64,000 bases of DNA, taken from positions 42,657-106,656 of the forward strand of contig CAWJEX010000005.1 in the NCBI GenBank assembly GCA_963841995.1, written 5' to 3'. The stretch comes from DATDPM01 sp963841995 (GTDB lineage Bacteria > Pseudomonadota > Alphaproteobacteria > DATDPM01). Below are positions 1 to 9,005 of the stretch, piece after piece. The position numbers and the translations under genes are program-made. The notes below the pieces were generated by a model. It saw nothing but the letters and a program-made list of their open reading frames with translations, had not been told where the DNA came from and ran no database searches. Within the stretch, counting starts at the first letter, position 1. Every line of letters begins with the position of its first letter.

Positions 1-368
1 TTGGCCGCCGGATCGCGGTCGACCAGCTCGATCACCGCCACAGGGGCCGCATCGCCATAGCGGAATCCCGCGCGCAGGACCCGGGTATAGCCGCCGGGAC
101 GCTTGCTGTAGCGCTCGGCCAAGGTCGAAAACAGCTTCTCGGTCAGCGTGCCGTCCTGGAGGGCGGCGAGCGCCTGGCGACGCGCATGCAAGCCGCCGCG
201 CTTTCCGAGTGTGATCAATTTCTCGACGATTGGCCGCAAATCCTTGGCCTTCGGCAAGGTTGTGCTGATCTGCTCATGCTTGATCAAAGCCGCCGCCAAA
301 TTGTCGAACATCGCCTTGCGATGCTCACTGGTGCGGTTGAGTTTCCGGCCGGCTAAACGATGACGCAT
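1..368 (-). CDS. rplQ: 50S ribosomal protein L17 (3' end cut by window)
   Basis: L17 is a large-subunit protein near the exit tunnel. The reading frame starts at an ATG at 368 with MRHRLAGRKLN, the usual L17 N-terminus, and runs off the left edge after about 122 residues, so the C-terminus is not visible. It is the last gene of the alpha operon, 38 bp downstream of rpoA, which is its standard place. Identity is certain; only the end is missing. Confidence 0.95.
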   Translation of the reverse strand, partial: MRHRLAGRKLNRTSEHRKAMFDNLAAALIKHEQISTTLPKAKDLRPIVEKLITLGKRGGLHARRQALAALQDGTLTEKLFSTLAERYSKRPGGYTRVLRAGFRYGDAAPVAVIELVDRDPAA

Positions 369-406
369 GTTTTCTTCTCCCCGTTCCTAACGCAGTTTCC
401 CCGCGC

Positions 407-1424
407 TTAGTACGGCTCCTCCAAACGCTTGGCCAATTCTTCGATGTTCTCGGGCGGCCAGTTCGGGATTTCCATACCGAGATGCAGCCCCATCTGCGCC
501 AAGACTTCCTTGATCTCGTTGAGCGACTTGCGGCCGAAATTCGGCGTCCGCAGCATCTCCGCTTCGGTCTTCTGAACGAGATCGCCGATATAGACAATGT
601 TGTCGTTCTTGAGACAGTTGGCGGAACGGACCGAAAGCTCGAGCTCATCCACCTTGCGCAGCAGATTTTTGTTGAACGGCGGCTCGGCGGATTTTTCCTC
701 GGCGGTAACCGCGCGCGGCTCTTCGAAATTGATGAAGAGCTGAAGCTGGTCCTGAAGGATACGCGCGGCCAAGGCCACCGCGTCTTCCGGCGTCACCGCG
801 CCATTGGTTTCGACTCGCATCGAGAGCTTGTCGTAGTCGGTGACTTGACCGACGCGGGCGTTGTCGACCTTGTACGAAACCTTACGCACCGGGCTGAATA
901 GTGAATCGACCGGGATCAATCCGATCGGCGCGTCTTCGGGGCGATTTTGCGCCGCCGCCACATAGCCCTTGCCGCCATTGACGGTCAGTTCCATAGCGAT
1001 CTTGGCGCCGGTATCGAGGGTGCAAATCACGAGATCCCAATTCATGACCTCGATGTCATGGCCGGTTTCGATCTGCCCCGCCTTCACTTCGCCGGGGCCG
1101 GTCACGGCCAAACGCATGCGCTTCGGACCGTCGCCGTGCATGCGCAAAGCGAGCAGCTTGATATTGAGGACGATGTCGGTCACGTCCTCAATCACGCCGG
1201 GGATCGACGAGAATTCGTGCAGCACACCCTCGATCTGAACCGAGGTGACGGCCGCGCCATGGAGCGACGACAGCAACACGCGGCGAAGCGAATTGCCAAG
1301 AGTTCAAACCAAAGCCGCGTTCCAGCGGTTGGGCGACGATGAGCGCTTCGCGCGTGGGATCCCCACCGGCTTCGACTTCGAGCTTGTGGGGTTTAATCAG
1401 TTCCTGCCAATTTTTCTGGATCAC
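407..1424 (-). CDS. rpoA: RNA polymerase alpha subunit, one-base frame break
   Basis: Alpha assembles the core polymerase through its N-terminal domain and contacts promoters and activators through its C-terminal domain. The start MIQKNWQELIKP at 1424 is canonical, but the frame shifts by +1 at about 1300-1305, inside the conserved stretch that should read GFGLTLGNSLRRVLLSSL. Deleting one T of the plus-strand GAGTTC restores it and gives 338 residues, the normal alpha length. The rest, including the C-terminal domain with NCLKNDNI and GRKSLNEIKE, is intact. An essential single-copy gene is unlikely to be truly broken, so I read this as a sequence error at a GANTC site. It sits between rpsK and rplQ. 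Confidence 0.95.
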
Positions 1425-1523
1425 GAGAGCGTCCTTATCCTCATTTTACGGACTCGCATCCGTTGGGCGCATCCGAATGGCCGGTGCGGCCGGCCATGTT
1501 TCTTTGCGGGCGATAGGCCCAAA

Positions 1524-1964
1524 TTAAACTCGCCGGCGTTTGGGCGGCCGGCAGCCATTGTGCGGAATCGGCGTCACATCGCGGATGGCTGTGATCGTGA
1601 AACCGACGGAGTTCAAAGCCCTCAGCGCGGACTCGCGTCCGGCCCCGGGCCCTTTCACTTGAATTTCGAGCGTCCTCACACCGTGTTCGATGGCCTTGCG
1701 CCCCGCGCCTTCAGCGGCCATTTGGGCGGCATAGGGCGTCGACTTGCGCGAGCCCTTGAAGCCTTGCGAACCGGCGGACGACCACGCGATGGCATTTCCC
1801 TGCACGTCGGTGATGGTGATGATCGTGTTGTTGAAGGTCGCATTCACATGGGCGATGCCCGAAGTGATGTTCTTCTTCTCGCGACGGCGGACGCGCTGCC
1901 CCGTTCCGGCGGGTGCTGTCGGATTGGCGGGATTCGCCGGAGTGGTTGGGTTATTCGTGGCCAT
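1524..1964 (-). CDS. rpsK: 30S ribosomal protein S11 with N-terminal extension
   Basis: S11 is a platform protein of the small subunit near the E site. The core from about residue 33 (NITSGIAHVNATFNNTIITI) to the end (GCRPPKRRRV) is typical. The protein has 146 residues against about 129 usually, because of an extra N-terminal segment of about 20 residues made of Asn-Pro-Thr/Ala repeats (NPTTPANPANPTAPAGTG). The ATG at 1964 is the only good start in frame. It lies between rpsM and rpoA. The repeat-like extension is unusual and may be disordered. Confidence 0.95.
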   Translation of the reverse strand: MATNNPTTPANPANPTAPAGTGQRVRRREKKNITSGIAHVNATFNNTIITITDVQGNAIAWSSAGSQGFKGSRKSTPYAAQMAAEGAGRKAIEHGVRTLEIQVKGPGAGRESALRALNSVGFTITAIRDVTPIPHNGCRPPKRRRV

Positions 1965-1993
1965 CGCTGCTCTCTAAACCTAAGGTCATTGAA

Positions 1994-2374
1994 CTAGCCC
2001 TTGGGGGCGATCTTTTTGCCGGCGATCGGCCGAGCGCGGCCCTTGCGGGTGCGTGCATTGGTATGCGTGCGTTGGCCGTGAACGGGCAGGCCTTTGCGGT
2101 GGCGAAGCCCGCGGTAGCAGCCCAGATCCATCAGCCGCTTAATGTTCATTGCCACTTCGCGGCGCAGATCGCCTTCGACCTTGTAGTCGCGGTCGATCGC
2201 TTCGCGGATGCGAATGATCTCATCCTCAGTCAGCTCATGAACCCGGCGAGTGCCGGGGATGCCGACCTTGGTCAAAATCTCATTGGACTTCGTCCGTCCG
2301 ATCCCATGGATATAGGTAAGCGCGATCTCTACGCGCTTCTGGGTCGGAATGTTGACGCCAGCAATACGCGCCAA
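1994..2374 (-). CDS. rpsM: 30S ribosomal protein S13
   Basis: S13 is a head protein that contacts the P-site tRNA and forms bridges to the large subunit. The 126-residue product starts MARIAGVNIPTQKRVEIALT and keeps the conserved GLRHRKGLPVHGQRT segment and basic tail. It is the first gene of the alpha operon: a strong sigma-70-type promoter lies about 70 bp upstream (2442-2469). Length and sequence are normal. Confidence 0.97.
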   Translation of the reverse strand: MARIAGVNIPTQKRVEIALTYIHGIGRTKSNEILTKVGIPGTRRVHELTEDEIIRIREAIDRDYKVEGDLRREVAMNIKRLMDLGCYRGLRHRKGLPVHGQRTHTNARTRKGRARPIAGKKIAPKG

Positions 2375-2441
2375 GCTCTAACTCCTTGACTTTAAAGGGT
2401 GTTTCAGGGACAACAGGCCGCCGCACAGCCGAAGGCCGGGC

Positions 2442-2469
2442 ATTATAGGCAGATTAGCTTCTAAGTCAA
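2442..2469 (-). promoter_or_regulatory. Promoter of the rpsM-rpsK-rpoA-rplQ operon
   Basis: On the minus strand this reads TTGACT, a 16-bp spacer, then TATAAT. It lies in the 113-bp gap after adk and before rpsM and points toward rpsM. The -10 box is perfect and the -35 box has five of six consensus bases. This implies that the alpha operon can be transcribed on its own as well as by read-through from spc. Confidence 0.8.
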
Positions 2470-2487
2470 CCGTTTGGCTGGGTTTTT

Positions 2488-3135
2488 TCATGCCGTAAGC
2501 ACCCGGTCGATCTGCCGCGCCACTTCAGGAATCGAGGCCATGCCATCAACGCGCCGAAGCGACCCTTCGGCCTCGTAATAGGGCAGAATCGGCGCCGTCT
2601 GCTCGTGATAGGCGACCAGCCTTGCCCGTACCGTTTCCGGATTGTCGTCGTCGCGCCGGGTGAATTTCTTTCCGCCACAGGCATCGCAGACGCCGTCCGC
2701 CTTGGGTTGCTTGAAAGACTGGTGATAGCCGGCCCCGCAACCGGCGCAGGCATAGCGCCCAGCGATCCGATCGATTAGCGCCTCATCATCCACTTGCATT
2801 TCAATGACGTGGTCGAGCTTCAAGCCCTTTTCCTTCAGCATCCGGTCAAGAGCTTCGGCCTGGGGCACGGTCCGGGGAAACCCGTCAAGAATAAACCCCT
2901 TGGCGCAATCGGCCTGACCGATGCGGTCTGCAATCATGGCGATGATAATGTCGTCCGGCACCAGCTTACCTTCGTTCATGATGGTTTTAATGCAGGTTCC
3001 CAACTCGCTCCCCGAGGCAGCCGCTGCGCGCAGCATGTCGCCGGTTGAAAGCTGTATCAGCCCTCTCTCGCGTTCGAGCCTCGCCGCCTGGGTTCCTTTT
3101 CCCGCGCCCGGTGGGCCGAGAAGGATCAAATTCAT
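2488..3135 (-). CDS. adk: Adenylate kinase
   Basis: Catalyses ATP + AMP = 2 ADP in the cytoplasm. The P-loop GPPGAGKGTQ is at residues 7-16, the conserved DGFPRT near residue 84, and the LID is the long form with four cysteines (CAGC, then CDAC) that usually bind a structural zinc. At 215 residues it is the usual long-type length. Its start overlaps the end of secY by 4 bp, so the two are translationally coupled at the end of the spc operon. Confidence 0.97.
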   Translation of the reverse strand: MNLILLGPPGAGKGTQAARLERERGLIQLSTGDMLRAAAASGSELGTCIKTIMNEGKLVPDDIIIAMIADRIGQADCAKGFILDGFPRTVPQAEALDRMLKEKGLKLDHVIEMQVDDEALIDRIAGRYACAGCGAGYHQSFKQPKADGVCDACGGKKFTRRDDDNPETVRARLVAYHEQTAPILPYYEAEGSLRRVDGMASIPEVARQIDRVLTA

Positions 3136-4475
3136 TCCCGGCGGCCCCTGAGCTTCGAATTCTTGATGAGCCCTTCATATTGATGCGCCAGAAGATGGGA
3201 CTGAATCTGCCCCACCGTGTCCATTGTCACCGAGACGACGATGAGCAAGCTTGTGCCGCCGAAATAGAACGGCACCGAATACCGCGAGATGAGGATTTCC
3301 GGCAGGATGCAGACCGCTGAAAGATAAAGCGCTCCGATCACGGTCAGGCGCGTCAGCACGTAATCGAGAAACTCCGCCGTGTTCTTGCCGGGGCGGATGC
3401 CGGGAACGAAACCGCCGTATTTACGCAAATTCTCCGCGGTGTCGTGCGGATTGAAGACGACCGCGGTGTAGAAAAAGCTGAAAAAGATGATGAGCGATAC
3501 ATAGAGAATGAGATAAAGCGGATGGCCGCGGCCCATTACCGCGGTCAGCGTGGTCAGCCATTCCGGCCCGTTGCCCGCGGAAAAGCCGGCAATCGTCAAC
3601 GGCAGGAGCAGAAGCGAACTCGCGAAGATCGGCGGGATCACGCCGGAAGTATTGAGCTTCAGCGGCAAATGGGTGCTTTCGCCGCCAAACATCTTATTTC
3701 CGACCTGACGTTTCGGATATTGGATGACGATGCGCCGCTGGGCGCGCTCCATGAACACAATGAAGGTGATGACACCGACAACCAGTACGCCGACGACGAG
3801 AATAAACGCCGTGGAAAGCGCACCGGTGCGCCCCAACTCCAAGGTCGCGGCAAGCGAGCTCGGCAGGCGCGCGACGATGCCCGCGAAGATGATCAGCGAG
3901 ATGCCGTTGCCCACGCCCCGCTGAGTGATCTGTTCGCCCAGCCACATCAAGAAGATCGTTCCGCCGACGAGGGTAATAACCGTCGTCAGCCGGAAAAAGA
4001 TTCCCGGCGCCATGACCGCGGAACCGCCGCCGCCGCCCATGCCTTCGAGCCCGACGGCAATGCCGTACGCCTGAAGCGCGCACAAAAACACCGTTCCATA
4101 GCGGGTATACTGATTAAGCTTCTTGCGTCCCGCCTCGCCCTCTTTCTTCAACGCTTCGAGCTGCGGCGATACCGCCGTCATCAGCTGAATAATGATCGAA
4201 GCCGAGATGTAAGGCATGATGTTGAGCGCAAAAATCGTCATGCGCTGCAGGGCGCCGCCCGAAAACATGTCGAACATGCCCAAAATTCCGCCAGCGTTCT
4301 GGCGGAAGATTTCCTGAAGAACGTGCGAATCAATGCCCGGGATCGGAATATAGGTACCGATCCGGTAGACAACCAGCGCCCCCAGCGTGAACCAGAGGCG
4401 TTTCTTCAGCTCGGTCGCCTTACCGAAGGCGCCGAAATTGAAGTTCTGCGCCATTTTGTCGGCGAGAGAGGCCAT
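3132..4475 (-). CDS. secY: Protein translocase subunit SecY
   Basis: SecY forms the protein-conducting channel of the Sec translocon in the inner membrane, with SecE (found here at 29933) and SecG. The 447-residue protein starts MASLADKMAQNFNFGAFGKA, typical of alphaproteobacteria, has about ten hydrophobic segments, and ends with a basic cytoplasmic tail (NSKLRGRRE). It overlaps rplO by one base and adk by four. Confidence 0.97.
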   Translation of the reverse strand: MASLADKMAQNFNFGAFGKATELKKRLWFTLGALVVYRIGTYIPIPGIDSHVLQEIFRQNAGGILGMFDMFSGGALQRMTIFALNIMPYISASIIIQLMTAVSPQLEALKKEGEAGRKKLNQYTRYGTVFLCALQAYGIAVGLEGMGGGGGSAVMAPGIFFRLTTVITLVGGTIFLMWLGEQITQRGVGNGISLIIFAGIVARLPSSLAATLELGRTGALSTAFILVVGVLVVGVITFIVFMERAQRRIVIQYPKRQVGNKMFGGESTHLPLKLNTSGVIPPIFASSLLLLPLTIAGFSAGNGPEWLTTLTAVMGRGHPLYLILYVSLIIFFSFFYTAVVFNPHDTAENLRKYGGFVPGIRPGKNTAEFLDYVLTRLTVIGALYLSAVCILPEILISRYSVPFYFGGTSLLIVVSVTMDTVGQIQSHLLAHQYEGLIKNSKLRGRRE

Positions 4476-4969
4476 CAGGAAGCTTCGGTCGCTGCTTTGG
4501 GTTCGGGTTTCGGAGCGGTCACCATGACCTTGCCGCCCGCCTTCTCGACCGCCGCAATCGCGGCCCGAGAAGCGCCGGCAACTTCGATGGTAATCTTGGT
4601 ACTCAGATCGCCTTTGGCAAGGAGCCGCACGCCGTCGCGGGCCCGCCGCAGGACGTTGGCCGCCACCAGCGAGTCCGCGTTGATCGGCTTCTTAGTGTCG
4701 AGCTTGCCCGCCTTGATCGCCTTTTGCAGCATTCCGAGATTGATGATCTGATAGCGCAAACGAAACGGATTCTTGAAGCCGCGCTTCGGCATCCGGCGGT
4801 GAAGCGGCATTTGCCCGCCTTCGAATCCGCCGATCGCCACGCCGGTGCGGGCCGTCTGGCCTTTCTGACCGCGGCCGCTGGTCTTGCCCTTGCCCGAGCC
4901 GATGCCGCGGCCGAGCCGCTTTCGGTGCTTATGAGCGCCGGGATTGTCGGCAATTTGATTGAGCTTCAT
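4475..4969 (-). CDS. rplO: 50S ribosomal protein L15
   Basis: L15 is a late-assembly large-subunit protein. The Gly/Lys/Arg-rich N-terminal region (HRKRLGRGIGSGKGKTSGRG) and the GFEGGQMPLHRRMPKRGF motif are diagnostic. It has 164 residues and ends with an Ala/Glu/Lys-rich tail common in this class. It lies between rpmD and secY in the standard spc order. Confidence 0.96.
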   Translation of the reverse strand: MKLNQIADNPGAHKHRKRLGRGIGSGKGKTSGRGQKGQTARTGVAIGGFEGGQMPLHRRMPKRGFKNPFRLRYQIINLGMLQKAIKAGKLDTKKPINADSLVAANVLRRARDGVRLLAKGDLSTKITIEVAGASRAAIAAVEKAGGKVMVTAPKPEPKAATEAS

Positions 4970-5010
4970 GGTTCTATTGCCTTCGTTTTCGCTGCCGTTC
5001 CCGGCGTGCC

Positions 5011-5199
5011 TTATTTCAATTCTTCGACGCGCACGAGGTGGCGGACTTTGGTGATCATTCCGCGCACCGACGCCGTATCGGGAAGTTCCCGCACCCGGTG
5101 CAGCTTGTTCAAGCCGAGCCCGATCAAGGTTTCCCGTTGATCGCTGCGCCGGCCGATCGGACTGCCGACCTGGCGCACCCGCAAAGTTTTCTTAGGCAT
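5011..5199 (-). CDS. rpmD: 50S ribosomal protein L30
   Basis: A small large-subunit protein. The 62-residue product starts MPKKTLRVRQVGSPIGR and contains the typical GLGLNKLHRVRELPDT segment. It overlaps the end of rpsE by 8 bp and is followed after about 40 bp by rplO, the usual arrangement. Confidence 0.96.
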   Translation of the reverse strand: MPKKTLRVRQVGSPIGRRSDQRETLIGLGLNKLHRVRELPDTASVRGMITKVRHLVRVEELK

Positions 5200-5836
5200 C
5201 GGCCGTCTCCGCCTCGCGTTTGCCGATGATCTCGCTCACTTTCTTGCCGCGGCGATTGGCCACCGAGCGGGGCGACATGAGATTGGTCAGCGCACCGAAA
5301 GTGGCCCGCACCATATTGTGCGGATTCGAGGAACCGATGGATTTCGTCACCACGTCATGAACGCCCAGAGCTTCGAACACCGCGCGCATCGGTCCGCCGG
5401 CGATGATGCCGGTTCCCGGAGGTGCGGCGCGCAAGACGACACGGCCCGACCCGTAATGCCCAAAGACGTCGTGGTGCAGCGTGCGGCCCTCGCGCAAGGG
5501 AACGCGGATCATGTTGCGCCGCGCTTGCTCGGTCGCCTTTCGAATCGCCTCCGGCACTTCGCGGGCCTTGCCAGCCCCATGGCCAACACGGCCCTTGCCA
5601 TCGCCCACGACGACGAGGGCGGCAAAACCGAAACGTCGTCCGCCCTTCACCACCTTGGCGACGCGATTGATCGAAACGAGCTTCTCGATCGTATCGTCGT
5701 CACGGTCACGGCCCGACCCGTCCCGATCGCGGCCACGCCCTTCCCCTCGGCCACGACCGCCGCGGCCTTCGCCTCGGCCTTTGCGCTTCGGTCCGGGAGT
5801 TGGGGTTGATGCTGGAGTTTCTGGGGTATCTGCCAT
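5192..5836 (-). CDS. rpsE: 30S ribosomal protein S5 with Gly/Arg-rich N-terminus
   Basis: S5 takes part in decoding fidelity and mRNA unwinding at the entry site. The core (EKLVSINRVAKVVKGGRRF onward, then GGPMRAVFEALGVHDVV) is canonical. Before it lies about 45 residues of low-complexity Gly/Arg/Asp repeats (GRGEGRGGRGRGEGRGRDRD). I chose the ATG at 5836 because an AGGTGA element sits at the right distance; a GTG at 5848 directly after the rplR stop would add four residues. The RG-rich extension may bind RNA, but that is inference. Confidence 0.95.
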   Translation of the reverse strand: MADTPETPASTPTPGPKRKGRGEGRGGRGRGEGRGRDRDGSGRDRDDDTIEKLVSINRVAKVVKGGRRFGFAALVVVGDGKGRVGHGAGKAREVPEAIRKATEQARRNMIRVPLREGRTLHHDVFGHYGSGRVVLRAAPPGTGIIAGGPMRAVFEALGVHDVVTKSIGSSNPHNMVRATFGALTNLMSPRSVANRRGKKVSEIIGKREAETADA

Positions 5837-5848
5837 GTTTCTATTCAC

Positions 5849-6211
5849 CTAAAAATCGAGCCCGCCTTCGCGGGCGGCTTCGGCCAAGGCTTTTACCCGG
5901 CCGTGATAGAGATATCCGCCGCGATCGAACACCACGTGTTTGACGCCGGCGGCGACCGCACGCTTAGCGATCAGTTTGCCGACTTCGGTGGCTGCGGCGC
6001 GGTCGGTGCCCTTCTTCAACTTGCCCTTCAATTCCTTGTCGAGGGTCGAAGCGGCGGCCAACGTCGTACCCTTCGCATCGTCGATAACCTGGGCATAAAT
6101 GTTCTTGCCCGAGCGGAAGATCGAAAGCCGCGGCCGTCCGGACGCAGAGCGCCGGAGCTTGACCCGCACCCGCTTCTTTCGGCGATTGAATAGTTCGGTC
6201 ATGTGCAACAT
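5849..6211 (-). CDS. rplR: 50S ribosomal protein L18
   Basis: L18 binds 5S rRNA together with L5. The 120-residue protein begins MLHMTELFNRRKKRVRVKLR, aligning with the common MLxPKELFxRRKxRVR start of alphaproteobacterial L18, which favours the ATG at 6211 over the one at 6202. The RPRLSIFRSGKNIYAQVIDD and FDRGGYLYHGRVKALAEAAR motifs are clear. It lies 2 bp after rplF. Confidence 0.96.
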   Translation of the reverse strand: MLHMTELFNRRKKRVRVKLRRSASGRPRLSIFRSGKNIYAQVIDDAKGTTLAAASTLDKELKGKLKKGTDRAAATEVGKLIAKRAVAAGVKHVVFDRGGYLYHGRVKALAEAAREGGLDF

Positions 6212-6213
6212 GG

Positions 6214-6747
6214 CTACTTCTTCTTGCCTTCTTTGCGGCGAATGGTTTCGGTGTCGTATTTGATGCCCTTGCCTTTGTACGGCTCCGGCTTCTTCAGCGC
6301 CCGGATATTGGCGGCAACTTGACCGACGAGGTGCCGGTCCGCGCCGGAAATCGAAATCGAAGTCGGCTTATCGCATTTGATGGTGATGCCTTCGGGAATC
6401 GGAAAAATCACGTCGTGGCTAAAGCCGAGCTGCAGATTCAGGTTCTTGCCTTGAACCGCGGCGCGATAGCCGACGCCGTTGATTTCGAGATCCTTGCGGA
6501 ATCCCGTGGCAACGCCGTTGATCATGTTCTTGACCAGATTGCGGCTGAGGCCCCAGATCATGTTGCCGCGCTTGGTATTATCCCGCGGATTGACCAAAAC
6601 TTTGCCGTCTTTCACCTCCGCCGAAACCGCATCCGACAAGGTAAGCGCCAATTGGCCCGTTTTGCCCTTCGCGGTGACGTTCTGGCCGGTAATCGCCACC
6701 GTCACCCCTTGCGGGATCGAAACTGGAGTTCTGCCGACGCGCGACAT
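6214..6747 (-). CDS. rplF: 50S ribosomal protein L6
   Basis: L6 lies near the factor-binding site of the large subunit. It starts MSRVGRTPVSIPQGV and ends with the diagnostic YKGKGIKYDTETIRRKEGKK. At 177 residues it is full length. Order rpsH-rplF-rplR is standard, with 18 bp to rpsH and 2 bp to rplR. Confidence 0.97.
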   Translation of the reverse strand: MSRVGRTPVSIPQGVTVAITGQNVTAKGKTGQLALTLSDAVSAEVKDGKVLVNPRDNTKRGNMIWGLSRNLVKNMINGVATGFRKDLEINGVGYRAAVQGKNLNLQLGFSHDVIFPIPEGITIKCDKPTSISISGADRHLVGQVAANIRALKKPEPYKGKGIKYDTETIRRKEGKKK

Positions 6748-6765
6748 TGCTTAAATCCTCAATCC

Positions 6766-7164
6766 CTAAAACACGCGGCAGAGCACTTCGCCGCCGACAT
6801 TCAAGGCTCGCGCCTCCGAATCCGACATGACGCCGCGAGGCGTCGACAGAATGGCTATGCCGAGACCGCCGTAATAACGCGGCAGATCTTTGATCTTCGA
6901 ATAAACGCGCCGGCCGGGCTTTGACACCCGCGCGATCTCGCGGATGACCGGCTGACCTTCGTGATACTTCAACTCGATCTTGAACCCCGGATAGCCGCGA
7001 TCGCCGGTGACCTCGCTGAACGTGCGGATATAGCCTTCCTTCTTCAACACTTCGAGCACGTTGGCGCGAAGGGACGAAGCCGGCGTCTCGACCTCGGGCA
7101 ACCCTGCCCGTTGGCCGTTTCTTATCCGGGAGAGCATATCTCCCAATGGATCGGACATGGTCAT
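6766..7164 (-). CDS. rpsH: 30S ribosomal protein S8
   Basis: S8 binds the central domain of 16S rRNA and in E. coli is the translational repressor of the spc operon. The start at 7164 (MTMSDPLGDMLSRIRNGQRA) has a GGGGAGG ribosome binding site just upstream; a longer open frame reaches 7269 but overlaps rpsN and is not conserved. The C-terminal STPRGVMSDSEARALNVGGE is typical. 132 residues. Confidence 0.96.
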   Translation of the reverse strand: MTMSDPLGDMLSRIRNGQRAGLPEVETPASSLRANVLEVLKKEGYIRTFSEVTGDRGYPGFKIELKYHEGQPVIREIARVSKPGRRVYSKIKDLPRYYGGLGIAILSTPRGVMSDSEARALNVGGEVLCRVF

Positions 7165-7174
7165 GACGCCTCCC

Positions 7175-7480
7175 CTACCAACTCGACTTGACCATGCCGG
7201 GGATTTGCCCGCGCGAGGCAAGCTCGCGCAGCGCAATCCGCGACAACCGGAATTTCCGGTAGGTTCCACGCGGGCGCCCCGTCAGTTCGCAGCGATTGCG
7301 CACGCGCGTAATCGATGAATTGCGCGGTAACTCCGCAAGCTTAAGACGGGCGGCAAAACGCTCCTCGGGCGACGCCCTCTTGTCGCGCGCCAACGCCAGC
7401 AATTTCTGCCGCTTGGCCCGGTATTGCTTGGCCAGCCTCATTCGCCTCTTGTTCTTTTCCACGGCGCTCTTCTTCGCCAT
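7175..7480 (-). CDS. rpsN: 30S ribosomal protein S14 (zinc-free form)
   Basis: S14 is a head protein close to the decoding region. The 101-residue length, one isolated cysteine (NRCELTGRPRG) and absence of two CxxC pairs mark the long, zinc-independent form. It sits between rplE and rpsH as usual. Confidence 0.96.
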   Translation of the reverse strand: MAKKSAVEKNKRRMRLAKQYRAKRQKLLALARDKRASPEERFAARLKLAELPRNSSITRVRNRCELTGRPRGTYRKFRLSRIALRELASRGQIPGMVKSSW

Positions 7481-7500
7481 CGTGTGCTCTCCGGACCCGT

Positions 7501-8047
7501 TCAGTTACTACGTACTGGCATATTGAAACCCTTGAGGAGCGCCAAGGCCTCCTCATTCGTCTTCGCGGTCGTGCAGATCACGATATCCATGCCCCGCACC
7601 TGATCGACTCGGTCGTAATCGATCTCGGGAAACACGATCTGCTCCTTAAGGCCCAGGGCATAATTGCCCCGCCCGTCGAAACTTTTCGGCGACACGCCGC
7701 GGAAATCGCGAACCCGCGGCAACGCAATCGTGATCAGCCGGTCCAAAAATTCGTACATGCGTTTCCGGCGCAGCGTGACCTTGCAGCCGATCTTCATGCC
7801 TTCGCGCACCTTGAAGGTCGCAATCGACTTCTTGGCGCGGGTGATTACCGGCTTTTGCCCGGTGATCATGGCGAGCTCCTGGGCGGCCACATCGACCTTC
7901 TTGGTGTCTTGCACCGCCTCGCCAACGCCCATGTTGATCACAATCTTGTCGAGCCGGGGCACGGCCAAAAGAATTCTTGTAGCCGAACTGCTCCACCAGC
8001 TTCGGGCGGATTATCTTTAGATATTCGTCGTAGAGCCGCGTTGCCAT
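7501..8047 (-). CDS. rplE: 50S ribosomal protein L5, one-base frame break
   Basis: L5 binds 5S rRNA and touches the P-site tRNA. The N-terminal part (MATRLYDEYLKIIRPKLVEQ) and the larger C-terminal part (VPRLDKIVINMGVGEAVQD onward) lie in frames differing by one base. The break is at 7971-7976, plus-strand GAATTC. Removing one base to leave GATTC gives FGYKNLLAVPRLDK, an excellent match to the conserved FGYKNxMxVPRL, and a normal 181-residue protein. I treat it as a functional gene with a sequence error. Confidence 0.94.
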
Positions 8048-8055
8048 CTTTCGTC

Positions 8056-8373
8056 CTACCGGTCAATTACTTCGCCAGAACGCTTGGCAAACCGCACTTT
8101 GCGTCCTTGGATGAATTTGAAGCCGACGCGCGTCGGCTTGTTGGTCTTCGGATCCACGTGGGCGACGTTCGAAACATGAATTGGCGCCTCTTTCTCGTTG
8201 ATGCCGCCCGCACCCGCCGCCGACGGCTTCGTATGGCGCTTCACCATGTTGACACCTTGAACGAGCACGCGCCGGCGGTCGGTCTCGACCGCGAGCACGG
8301 CACCGGTCTTTCCCTTGTCGCGACCGGTGATGACGACCACCGTGTCGCCCTTTTTGACTTTGAACTTCGCCAT
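8056..8373 (-). CDS. rplX: 50S ribosomal protein L24
   Basis: L24 initiates large-subunit assembly. The start MAKFKVKKGDTVVVITGRDK at 8373 shares a base with the rplN stop codon, indicating coupling. The KOW-type N-terminus and GINEKEAPIHVSNVAHVDP segment are characteristic. 105 residues. A longer frame going up to 8856 runs through rplN and is not used. Confidence 0.96.
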   Translation of the reverse strand: MAKFKVKKGDTVVVITGRDKGKTGAVLAVETDRRRVLVQGVNMVKRHTKPSAAGAGGINEKEAPIHVSNVAHVDPKTNKPTRVGFKFIQGRKVRFAKRSGEVIDR

Positions 8374-8741
8374 CACAGCACCTCCGGCGCCAAGGAAACG
8401 ATCTTCATGAATTGCTTGGCGCGAAGCTCGCGGGTGACGGGCCCGAAAATACGGGTTCCGATGGGTTCGCCTTGTTGGTTGATCAGCACCGCCGCATTGC
8501 GATCGAATTGGATCGTGCTGCCGTCGGGGCGCCGCACTTCCTTCGCCGTGCGAACGACGACCGCGCGGTACACATCGCCCTTTTTGACGCGGCCGCGCGG
8601 AATGGCCTCCTTGATCGAAACGACGATCACATCGCCCACGGTCGCGGTCCGGCGCATCGAGCCGCCCAGGACCTTGATGCACTGCACCCGGCGGGCGCCC
8701 GAATTGTCGGCGACCTCCAGATTGGTGCGCATTTGAATCAT
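8373..8741 (-). CDS. rplN: 50S ribosomal protein L14
   Basis: L14 lies at the subunit interface. MIQMRTNLEVADNSGARRVQ and EVRRPDGSTIQFDRNAAVLI are textbook. 122 residues, the standard length. First gene of the spc block, 15 bp after rpsQ, with no clear promoter between, so S10 and spc are probably co-transcribed. Confidence 0.97.
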   Translation of the reverse strand: MIQMRTNLEVADNSGARRVQCIKVLGGSMRRTATVGDVIVVSIKEAIPRGRVKKGDVYRAVVVRTAKEVRRPDGSTIQFDRNAAVLINQQGEPIGTRIFGPVTRELRAKQFMKIVSLAPEVL

Positions 8742-8756
8742 GACCGCGAACCTTTC

Positions 8757-9005
8757 CTAACGGGCGGCCGCGGCGGAGCCCTGAAGGACCTCCCACCGCT
8801 TTGTTTTCGAGAGGGGGCGGCATTCCTGAATGCGAACAACATCGCCCACCTTGCACTTGTTCTCGGCATCGTGTGCCGAATAACGCTTCGAGCGCGTGAT
8901 GTATTTCTTGTAAACGGGATGCATGATTCGCCGCTCGACTCGCACGATGACGGTCTTGTCGTTGACGTCGCTCACCACCGTTCCCTGTAGGACGCGTTTT
9001 GGCAT
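8757..9005 (-). CDS. rpsQ: 30S ribosomal protein S17
   Basis: A primary 16S rRNA binding protein. It starts MPKRVLQGTVVSDVNDKTVI and contains RIMHPVYKKYITRSKRYSAH, both typical. 82 residues. It abuts rpmC (stop and start adjacent), at the end of the S10 block. Confidence 0.97.
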   Translation of the reverse strand: MPKRVLQGTVVSDVNDKTVIVRVERRIMHPVYKKYITRSKRYSAHDAENKCKVGDVVRIQECRPLSKTKRWEVLQGSAAAAR